NCBI GenBank assembly: GCA_011037195.1
Contig: JAAEAF010006834.1
Coordinates: forward strand, 1-64,000
Source: Triatoma infestans
Lineage: Eukaryota > Arthropoda > Insecta > Hemiptera > Reduviidae
Direction: 5' to 3'
DNA: 64,000 bases
Shown: piece after piece, positions 56,195 to 64,000 of the stretch
How the letters are laid out: every line of letters begins with the position of its first letter
How positions within the stretch are numbered: the first letter of the stretch is position 1
Translations under genes and position numbers: made by a program
Notes under the pieces: model-generated
What the model was told of the DNA's origin: nothing
Databases searched by the model: none
What the model saw: only the letters and a program-made list of their open reading frames with translations

Positions 56195-57240
56195 TACTGC
56201 GTCAACTACACACACGACTTTCTCCGTTTGGCAATTTACAAAAATATTATTGAAAAAAATCCTATCAAACTAGGAAGTTTTAATTGGTGTGTTCAGTAAC
56301 TACAAAATCACAGGAAACCAAAAAAAAAAAAATTTGTGTGAAGCACAAAATTTAATGAAATTCGTCGGTGTTTTTAATGGAGAAAATCGCAAAAATTAAA
56401 AAAAAAAATCTGGTGTGAAACACTCACACAAGTTTCTCTTACTTTAGATCTCGAAATTATAATTGACCAATTTTATAGTTTGTGTACCAAATCTAATGAA
56501 ATTATCAGAGACATTTTCCGTGGTAGCCTGCTTCATTTTGTGGTCATCGACCGGTTTCGGGCGTTCGCCCATCTTCAGGATGCGTTTTTCAGACAGTGTG
56601 ACAACACAGACTTGCACAGAGCAAATTCAGTTACACACTTCACTTTACACCACACTAATTAAATTCGTCCGAAAATTGAAAAAACTGTTAGTAAAAGCGC
56701 ACTTCCGATTTACTAATTTTCTTGAAACTCGGAATTTTGGGGAATCTATTTATTTCTAATTAATTTGTTTGGATGATAGAATTGTATAATCAACTATGAT
56801 AGCACTTTAGAGAAAAACATAACCCCCCCCCCCAAAATGCCTTAAATGAATTTTCCCAGAGAAATGTTTCAAATAAAAGTTGTAGCTCTTTCTATGTATA
56901 GTTGATAGGACAAGTTTAATCAAAATCGTCGGAGCCATTTTTGAGAAAAACGCAAAAAGTAAAAAAAACAACTAGTAAAGTAGTAGTTCGGGTAGAGGAA
57001 TTTTTACAGATAACTTACTGTCAGATCCCATGGTGATACCTAAACGGAATATCAAGTTTCAACTTTCTACGGTTTTTTTTTTGAGCTATGCTGTCACATA
57101 CATACACACACACCATTTTCTAAAAACCACTTTTTTTGACCCAGGGGACCTGAAAACGGATATTTCCGGTGAAAATTCAATAATGAAAATTTGACACGAT
57201 TACAATACTATATTATCTCTTACTAGGAGTAAGAGAGAAT
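56195..57240. repeat. Interspersed repeat family X units, interrupted by foldback A
   Basis: Termini at about 56205 and 56415 (TGGTGTGAAACACTCACACA), body phrases as at 47440, and the hairpin CTTACTAGGAGTAAGAGAGA near 57216. A family A left half lies within. A second partial unit follows to about 57540. Confidence 0.7.
56503..56645 (-). mobile_element. Foldback family A left half inside family X
   Basis: CAGAGACATTTTCCGTGGTA to CAGAGCAAATTCAG. On the minus strand the core reads CTGAAGATGGGCGAACGCCC then GAAACCGGTCGATGACC, identical in pattern to 35253. Confidence 0.75.
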
Positions 57241-57540
57241 ATAAAACTGTTCAGTAAAAACACACCTCCGGTTTATTTACTTAAAACTTGAAATTTTTGG
57301 CAATCAATCTATTTATTTCTAATTAATTTTGTTTTTAGATGGCAGAATTGTATGATCACCTAAAGATAGCACTTTAGAGGAAAACCTAACCCCAATCTCC
57401 CCCTCCCCCAAAGTGCCCTTAAATGAATTTTCTCGGAAAAATGTTACAAAAAGGAAGTTGTAGCTCCTAGTACGTGTAGTTGGAACCATTTTTGAGGAAA
57501 TCGCAAAAAGGTGGGGGAAAAAAGTTACTGTCCGGATGAT

Positions 57541-57711
57541 GTAGTTGGTTCTGCAAAACTGGAAAGCATCAAAGATATTTTCCATGATTCAAGTGTATGT
57601 ATCAACTAAAACCCTGTTTTCGACAAAAAATACCCTATTGATGGTTGCAACGCGTCGAAACTGGGTCGATGACCATAAAAAGAAGCAGGCTATCACGGAA
57701 AATATATCTCT
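57541..57711. mobile_element. Foldback family A, rearranged
   Basis: GTAGTTGGTTCTGCAAAACT at the left, GATGGTTGCAACGCGTCGAA and CTGGGTCGATGACC in the right arm; the stem sequence differs from other copies. Confidence 0.65.
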
Positions 57712-57904
57712 GTTATTGTCCGGATTTCCACTGGTGATACCCAAAACGGAAGTGACAAGTTTAGGAAGTTTCTCTAAGATTTTTTCGCTTTTTGAGCTAC
57801 ACTGTTCACAACATACACAGAGATCATTTTCTAAAAACCACTTTTTTTTAGACACTCAAGTAAAATTCAAAGTGTGTATTTCCGGTGCGTACATATTAAG
57901 GTGT

Positions 57905-58095
57905 TAAGGTTTGGTCACAAAAAAAACTATTTTTTTCAAATTTTCACCGACGTTTCGGCAAATTTATTGCCTTCTTCATGGACTGTACAAAGACAAAGAT
58001 TCGTAACGAACACCAAAACATATATAACTTTTGTACAAACCCTGAAAAGGCAATAAATTTGCCGAAACGTCGATGAAAATTTGAAAAAAAAAATT
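57905..58095. mobile_element. Foldback family B copy upstream of Tret1-like exon 1
   Basis: Left arm CAAATTTTCACCGACGTTTC then GGCAAATTTATTGCCTTCTT; right arm AAAAGGCAATAAATTTGCCG then AAACGTCGATGAAAATTTG. The spacer contains CGTAACGAACACCAAAACAT, shared with the copy at 13757. Confidence 0.75.
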
Positions 58096-58293
58096 TTTTT
58101 TAGAGGTATTGGAACAGGACTAGTGGTTCTATCTATCGTCGAAATTTAGCAACTTATATTTCACTGTAATTACTGGAGATATCGCTAGTTCTGTATTTAT
58201 GTAATGGGTCAATTTGTCCTACAATGACAAAAAAAAAAATAAAGCAATAAATACATTAAAAAGCTGAAAGGTTCGATAATAGTTAACGGAATA

Positions 58294-58345
58294 ATGAGAA
58301 CGTACAACCATGGAATATGTCGACAATTTATAGGAGCTGCAATTG
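58294..58345 (+). CDS. Tret1: Tret1-like exon 1 with start codon
   Basis: Short N-terminal exon MRTYNHGICRQFIGAAI ending with a split Ala codon at a GTAATT donor. An in-frame stop lies upstream and no other Met precedes it, so ATG 58294 is the likely start. The phase fits exon 2 and RQFIGAAIASISVII has the usual start of helix 1. A foldback element ends about 200 bp upstream. Confidence 0.75.
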
Positions 58346-61300
58346 GTAATTTTTTTTTTTTTTAATCATTTTAAATAGTATAATATATTAATTTATATAA
58401 TTATTTTGGATTAAATTATTGATTGATTACATCATCTCTAAGTGGATACAATATAAAGTAAAGTGGATACAACAAACTGACAAATATGTAACTAAAGTAA
58501 TCAGATTATATCAATATTACAAGGGAGTTTTTACTTGAAATACACGTTTTGATGGCCAACCAAAAAAAAAGAAGTGGTTTTTAGAAAATTAGTATGTGTG
58601 TGTGTATGTTTGTATGTATGTGAACAGCATAGTCAAAAACGAAAGATCGCAGCAATGTTTCAACATGACATTTTATTTTGGGCATCACATCAAACCATGG
58701 GGGATCCCGACAGTAAGTTATCTGAAAATTCCTCAATCATAAGTATAATTTTATTAAATAAATTATTCATTTTTTATGATTTTCTTGAAAACGATTCGAA
58801 ACTATTTTCTTTAAACTTGATAATATCAAACAAGTCATGGCGGATTGATTGCGTCTATTACGAAATATCCTCCTTTTAACACATGGTACATAGTCTCTGA
58901 ATTGAATAAATTGAACATCATGGCTTCGGTTGGCTCGAAATAGCCAACTGGTTTTCATTTCTATACCCTGGCTGTATAGAGGTTCCTAGAGAGACAAAAA
59001 TCTAAGGGTAGCCTGCTGGACTCTCAAATCCGGGGACCTCCGCGTGGGGGGAATCCAGCACACTATCCATTAAGCTAATCCCTTTTCCCGGCTTACCTTC
59101 TAGGGAAGATTGGATCCGTATAGTGTGATTACCTGGATAATCACCGCTGTTATATCCAGAACGGTAGCTGCGGATCTGAGAGGAAATCACTTGGCACTAA
59201 CACTTGGTGAATGGACCACTGTTTTCCGGATTGAGGTTTATGCTATTCTTTGTTGTGTTTTGGATGAATACGTAACATTAACTTAAAAGGTGTTTGTATG
59301 TATGTGCTCGGACAGTCAAGCTCCGTTGAAGACGCTGAGTGACGTGTGTCTTCACTTCCAAGATGCTACTAAAATGTTCTAGAAGAACGTTCTTCCTCGA
59401 AGATGATCTAGACCTGGGTACCACCAGGTTATATGGTATAAAATTCCTCAACCGGAAGTAACACTTTACTGAATGAATTTTTCTTCCTCGAAAACGGCTC
59501 AAGTTTTTTTTTTTAATTTCACTTACTGTTAGTAACAGGAAGTATTGAAATCGTGTCATAATTTCGATATCGAGTTTTCACCGGATATATTCGTTTTGAG
59601 GTCCCCTAAGTCGAAAAAAAAGTGGTTTTTAGCAATTGCTCTGTATGTCTGTCTGTTTGTGTAGGACAGCATATCTTTAAAAAAAAAAATTATCACTTTT
59701 ATTGGCAAGTTCATTTAAAGAAGTTTTGGAAGAGCGGAAGTGTATGGTTTCCTCAAAACAAGTCATGTTGTTAAGTTTAGATTCCCATTGATATAAAATT
59801 GAAACAAACACAAACAGTAAAAGTTATAAGTTGCCACTTAAATGCAAGTTTTGAGGGCCTCAGAATACTTAAAAATAATGTGTATGGCGTCTTAGTTTTG
59901 TTGCACAATAAGACTCCTCTACTCGTTGCAGTGCCTGGGCCAACACCATGGGCCAATCTAATCGAGGTATATAAGTATAACCTCTACCACCTTGTTTTTA
60001 TGGCCAGCCCAACTAAACGTAAAGTTGCAATTTTAATTACAATTTGTTAATTAAGCATTTGTCGCTAAGCTGTTCACCTATTTGCAACAATCAGTTTTTC
60101 CAAAACATGTATTCTGGGAGCTGACACAGAAACTCCGTATCAGTTCCATTTGCATTTTTAACTCACATTTTCATTTGTATAAAACTAAACTTTTATCTAA
60201 ACAAAATTTTCCAGCTAGCATATCCGTAATCATCCTCGGCACTTCCCTAGGATGGCCGTCACCAGTTCTGGTCAAACTAAAAGAGACTGGACAACCGATG
60301 AATCTGACAGATGAAGAGGTTTCTTGGATGGTGTCGTTGTTATATCTGGGTAACCTGGCCAGTCCATTGCCCGCTGGAATGTTGATGGACAAGTTTGGAC
60401 GAAAGCATTCGTTACTCTATATGGCAATTGTCCCGCTTACCGCATGGATCATAATATTATTTGCTGTAAATCCGTACATGCTATATTTTGCCAGATTTCT
60501 TACTGGTAAGAAACCTTAAATTTTAGAACGTATTATATGTATGTGTGTGAACAAAATGAAAAACCATAGAAAGCTCGGAAACTTGGTATTCCGTTTAGGT
60601 TCTCACTAGACCGCATCTGACACAAAAGTTTCGGTCAGAATCCAAAACCTGCATCGCAATTGCAACTTTACTGAACGTATTCTTCAGTTTTATTCGATTT
60701 TCTTAAAAAATCACTTCGACGATTTCCTTTAAACTTTGCATACTACCTATACATATGAATGCCAAATTTAAAGAAAATCTGTTCACCGCGAGTGCAATTT
60801 TTACAGAATTGGGAATTTTCCCGAAAACGGTAGATAGAAATGTAACACTTTTTTTTGCAAAAATTGATTTTGAAGGGGTATTGTGGGTCTGTTACTTAGG
60901 TTAAATTTAAATTTGTACTAGCTTTCTTGGTTTTGACAAAGAGCACTTCACATAAGGCCGCTCAGGTATACAATTAAAATTCCCACCACCATTTTTACAA
61001 ACGCGTTGCAATTTTAAAGAAAATTTGTTGATTAAATTGTATCAATTAGGGTAAGAGAAAGGCCGTGTGAGTGTTTCACACCAGATTTTTTTCCCAGGAA
61101 TGTGGAGCGGTGCTGTAAGCACGATAACGCCAATGTATCTGGCAGAAATCTCACAACCAGGGATACGAGGTGCGTTAAGTACCTTCACGCAGTTAATGAC
61201 AAACGTTGGCGTTGTATTTGAATACGTAATCGGACCAGATGTTAGCTATACAAATTTAGCTATAATTTCCGCTGCTATACCAGTAATATTCATGCTGACA

Positions 61301-61522
61301 TTCTGGTATATGCCAGAAAGTCCATACTGGCAGTTGATGAAAAATCGAAAAGATACTGCAGCGAAAAGTTTAGCCTGGTATCGAGGATTTGCAAATGAGG
61401 AAAATGTCAAAGAGGAAATTGAAGCAATGGCGCAGGCTGTTGAGCAGGAAATGAAGAATAGAAAGTCTGTCAGGGTGTTGGTGGAATCAAAGGGAAATCG
61501 GAGGGCTTTGCTGATTGTGGAG
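58294..61522 (+). CDS. Tret1: Facilitated trehalose transporter Tret1-like, first three coding exons (partial)
   Basis: Major-facilitator sugar porter; Tret1 proteins carry trehalose or other haemolymph sugars across the plasma membrane. Exons 58294-58345, 60215-60505 and 61098-61522 join in phase to 256 codons, about the N-terminal half of a 470-500 residue family member. Visible motifs are ILGTSLGWPSPV after the first helix, DKFGRK (the loop signature after helix 2), ARFLTGMWSG, PMYLAEIS, and the central PESPYWQL. The downstream exons, including the second six helices, lie beyond 64000. The intron after exon 3 is filled by decayed LINEs. The gene runs away from Sema1a, whose first exon may lie between them or further right. 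Confidence 0.9.
58970..59095 (-). repeat. SINE 5' half, minus orientation
   Basis: The reverse complement has GGATAGTGTGCTGGATTCCC, CGCGGAGGTCCCCGGATTTG and GGCTACCCTTAGATTTTTG, the promoter-bearing half of the SINE. Confidence 0.75.
59160..59470 (+). pseudogene. LINE RNase H remnant
   Basis: TTTATGCTATTCTTTGTTGT...GCTCGGACAGTCAAGCTCCG matches 8650-8760. Read as YAILCCVLDE and CSDSQAP-like, it is a degenerate RNase H. Confidence 0.55.
59440..60080. repeat. Family X pieces in the first Tret1-like intron
   Basis: CTTACTGTTAGTAACAGGAA, GAGTTTTCACCGGATATATT and CGTTTTGAGGTCCCC match the family. No additional exon is seen. Confidence 0.55.
60215..60505 (+). CDS. Tret1: Tret1-like exon 2
   Basis: 291 nt, helices 1-3: SISVIILGTSLGWPSPVLVK, then NLTDEEVSWMVSLLYLGNL, then MLMDKFGRKHSLL and FARFLTG. 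TTTTCCAG acceptor, GTAAGA donor. An ATG at 60082 in the same open frame is intronic. Confidence 0.93.
60530..61090. repeat. Family X copy filling the second Tret1-like intron
   Basis: Body from GAAACTTGGTATTCCGTTTA to the terminus GGTAAGAGAAAGGCCGTGTG then AGTGTTTCACACCAG, which runs into the exon 3 acceptor. Confidence 0.65.
61098..61522 (+). CDS. Tret1: Tret1-like exon 3
   Basis: 425 nt starting MWSGAVSTITPMYLAEISQP, through the helix 5-6 region to FWYMPESPYWQL and the start of the cytosolic loop (AQAVEQEMKNRKSVRVLVES). TTTTCCCAG acceptor, GTAAGT donor. The acceptor lies just downstream of a family X terminus, so repeat DNA abuts the polypyrimidine tract. Confidence 0.93.
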
Positions 61523-61599
61523 GTAAGTTTCTAAGAATGTTAACTATTCCTTACTGCTTTAAGTTATCCAAAGCCTCTTTGGGCCCATATAGCTACAGC

Positions 61600-62460
61600 A
61601 AAGACTGAACCTTAGTAGTGCGGAACGGGAAAGGCATGAGAGCATCGGAACACCACTCAGATGTATCCGTCACCTGGTGGGTTAAGGCGCTTCACGAACA
61701 AAACCCGGCATCATTTGTTGGTGACTGGATCGATAAAGAGGCGTCTGTAAAGCATGGCTGACTCGTGGAAAGACAAAACCCTGAGACTCATACAAGACCA
61801 GGCAGTCCCGACGAGATGAACGGCAGCAGCGTTCTCAGATGCAGGCTTAGCCAAAGGGCGCCAGATTCACCATCTACTTATACAAGCGTGTCAATTTCTT
61901 GCGCAGAGTGACTATTTGCAGAGGCATAACAGTAGAGCCAAAATCCTATACCGCGAGCTGTCGCAGAGCCTGGGCCACAAATACGGACCCATTACCGGTC
62001 AACGAGAATGAACACAAGTCTCTTATATTGGGACCGAATAGTGCTCACGCACCACACAGTATAGGGGTACCCGCCCAGAGATAGTCTGGTATAATAAGAC
62101 CAGAGAGATCGGGTAATTCTAATTGATATCACCGTGCCGCGTTGGCCACGCTGACATGCTCCGATCATATTCAGATAAAATGTAGAAATATAGACCCCGC
62201 TCGTGGCCGAGATTATTCCCTTGATCCTCTACGGGGTACGGGCCTGGTCCTGCGGATGTTGGGGGAGGGGCTGAAAAGGCTGGGACTATAAGTAAGAGCC
62301 TCATGTATGAAATGCAGCACTCCTATAGAGTAGTTAGAGGGGTCCTGCAATATGAATGCACCACATAGCCCTTTCCGCCCAACAATTACATGTGACTCAA
62401 CCGGATACATTACTTCCCTTGCCCCAAGGCCGCGAGTTAAACACCAGACCTGTTATGCTG
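61600..62460 (+). pseudogene. Decayed LINE C-terminal region
   Basis: Broken frames read SDYLQRHNSRAKILYRELSQ (about 61905), SLLYWDRIVLTHHTV (about 62015) and VILIDITVPRWPR (about 62115). These are the hallmarks of the region after RT in one group of arthropod LINEs (CPxLAxxxYLxRHN and WDxxVxTDxTVxxNxPDIV...LIDIxVP). Many stops. Confidence 0.65.
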
Positions 62461-63010
62461 AGAAGGAAACAAAATAATAATAAGAAGAAACAATTTATAA
62501 ATTTCATTACAAAAAGAAATCATAACATCACGCAGTTAATCCATGCCGTATATACTTGTTTTCTTTCTTTCTTTTGTATATAAGACTAACTGTGTCTGTC
62601 TTCCTTTATATAAATAAAGTATATTATTATTCTTATTCTTATTATTATTATTACTATCATTATTATTATTATTATATCACGCTGTTCAATTTAGATAAAA
62701 TAATTACACTAGTTATAAGTAGCATAAACACAAAAAATAATCTATACATAATGACAGATAGCCTTGTATGAGAGTATCAAGGGAGAAGGCAATTTATCAG
62801 GAAAAGTGGGAAAGATAACAATTATAAGAAAACTACTTAGAAAATAATTAGAAAAGTTAAAAAATAAATTTACAATTAGTATAAAATAACTGAAAATTTT
62901 TTTCTGGACTAATATAAGAATTACAGACCAAGAAAAGAAACCAAAATATAAGATTGAAATCAGCTACAAATCGCTGCCTGCTCTGAACAGACATCTTACA
63001 ATATTTAATT
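62460..63010. other. AT-rich stretch with (TTA)n
   Basis: TATTATTATTATTATTACTATC near 62640 and no gene. Confidence 0.6.
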
Positions 63011-63019
63011 ACTAAATCC

Positions 63020-63108
63020 CACTTTTTCACTTTCTCTTACTCCTAGTAAGAAAAAGTATTGTTATCGTGTCAAATTTTCTATACCGATTTTTCACCGGAA
63101 ATATCCGT
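63020..63108. repeat. Family X end with palindromic border
   Basis: CTTTCTCTTACTCCTAGTAAG hairpin, then GTGTCAAATTTTCTATACCG and TTTTCACCGGAAATATCCG. It stops abruptly where the U2-like sequence begins. Confidence 0.65.
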
Positions 63109-63136
63109 TTTGATCTTAGCCAAAAGGCCGAGAAGC
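63109..63136 (-). pseudogene. U2 snRNA 5'-end fragment, antisense to the plus strand
   Basis: The reverse complement matches, over 28 bases, the conserved 5' end of U2 snRNA (GCTTCTCGGCCTTTTGGCTA then AGATCAAA). It lacks the extreme 5' bases and everything downstream, so it is not a gene. It joins family X on one side and an RTE-like LINE on the other. Confidence 0.8.
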
Positions 63137-63139
63137 CGA

Positions 63140-64000
63140 GACAAATCTAATGAATATAATTTTCCAGTAGTTTTGGTATTCATTGACTTTCAGAAAGCAT
63201 TTGATAGTGTATACGTCAGCAATTTTGAAGACTCTATGGCAGAACGGAATAGATGGAATATATTTCGACCTATTATATTATATATATTCTAATTCGAAAT
63301 TGGTAATTCAAGTGGAATCCGAATTTCAAGAGATTAAAATAGAAAGAGGCCTCCGACAAGGTGATATCCCGTCAGCTACATTGTTTAACATGATCCTGGA
63401 GAACGTGTTTAATAATTTGGAGTGTGATGGCAAGGGACTGAGAATCAATGGAGAATGGTTGACGAATTTAAGATTCGCCGACGATGTAGTGTTAATAAGT
63501 AAAAATGTAATAGAAATGACTAAGGATCTAATTTATGAAGGAGAAAAAGTAGGACTAAAGATCAATTATAATAAAACTAAGATGTTATTCATTTATTGTG
63601 AATATGATGGAAGTAAAAATTGAGGTAGAAGAAATTGGTGCTTGCCCAAGTCAAGTCATATATTTGGGTCAGAAAATCACTAAAAATGGATTGGAAGAAG
63701 AAATACAAAGGAGAATCGCGTTGTCATGGAGAGCATTTAACAGATATAGAAACACCTTTAGATCCAATATAGATATAAACAGGAAGAAAAAACTAATTAA
63801 TATGGGTGTTATATATGGGGCAGAATCATGGTATATAATTGCCAAGCTGGTCAACAAAATACGAATAGTAGTAAGAGCAATGACCAGGCTAGCTAATGCT
63901 GGGAATATCTAGAAAAGAGAGGAGAACTAAAATGTGGATAAGGTCAATGGCTGGATTGGAGGATATTGCAAAAATTGTTATGGATATAAAATGGAACTGG
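63140..64000 (+). pseudogene. RTE-like LINE reverse transcriptase fragment, continues past window
   Basis: VLVFIDFQKAFDSV (about 63175), then in a second frame GLRQGDIPSATLFNMILENV, GKGLRINGEWLTNLRFADDV and KVGLKINYNKTKMLF. A third frame has VIYLGQKITKNG and WRAFNRYRNTFRS. The RFADD catalytic block is present but two frameshifts separate the parts. The GLRQGD...NGEwLxxLRFADD pattern is RTE-like. Confidence 0.85.

Noticed and set aside
60082..60519. Single-exon reading with Met at 60082 for the transporter
   Set aside because: The first 44 residues are intron: a TTTTCCAG acceptor at 60214 and a short upstream exon at 58294 give the expected transporter start in phase.
63109..63136. Functional U2 snRNA gene
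   Set aside because: Only the first part of the molecule is present, with no Sm site, branch-pairing region or snRNA promoter.

Overview
The window is animal, almost certainly insect, nuclear DNA: AT-rich, intron-containing, packed with LINE, SINE and foldback repeats. There is no bacterial-style gene organisation. Two host genes can be read exon by exon. The larger is a transmembrane semaphorin of the Sema-1a type on the minus strand. Seventeen coding exons (52267 down to 24572) join in phase into about 725 residues plus stop, running from the start of the sema domain through PSI, linker and membrane segment to a cytoplasmic tail. The signal-peptide exon is not found. The second is the 5' part of a Tret1-like facilitative trehalose/sugar transporter on the plus strand (exons at 58294, 60215 and 61098); its 3' half lies beyond the window.

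Layout. 1-24.2 kb is gene-poor: AT-rich DNA, remnants of RNase H-bearing LINEs, a possible LTR element (21.0-21.8 kb), a decayed tandem array (5.0-5.8 kb), several foldback (inverted-repeat) elements, and three orphan coding-like islands (14.1, 17.3, 19.0 kb). 24.2-52.3 kb is the semaphorin gene. Its introns hold an intact two-ORF LINE (38999-44271), a second internally deleted copy of the same family (30095-34281), further LINE fragments and tRNA-derived SINEs. 52.3-58.2 kb is intergenic or 5' intron sequence, dense in foldbacks and in an abundant interspersed repeat here called family X. 58.3-64 kb is the transporter gene, with decayed LINEs in its introns and an RTE-like reverse transcriptase fragment at the right edge.

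The most notable signals are RNA-like structures in mobile DNA. (1) The 5' terminus of the intact LINE folds as an HDV-like self-cleaving ribozyme. Its first base directly follows the target-site duplication, and the sister copy shows largely compensated changes in helix P1. (2) Foldback families of otherwise different sequence share one core in their arms: CTGANGA, one base, a short hairpin, GAAAC, then a CGTC- or CGGTC-like end. This resembles a hammerhead ribozyme core but carries one extra base. Other points of interest are a LINE insertion whose target-site duplication copied a semaphorin splice donor, a SINE tail that abuts or supplies another donor, and an antisense U2 snRNA 5' fragment fused to a repeat.

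Functionally, the semaphorin is an axon-guidance ligand/receptor and the transporter moves haemolymph sugar. Nothing suggests that they work together; they are neighbours transcribed in opposite directions.
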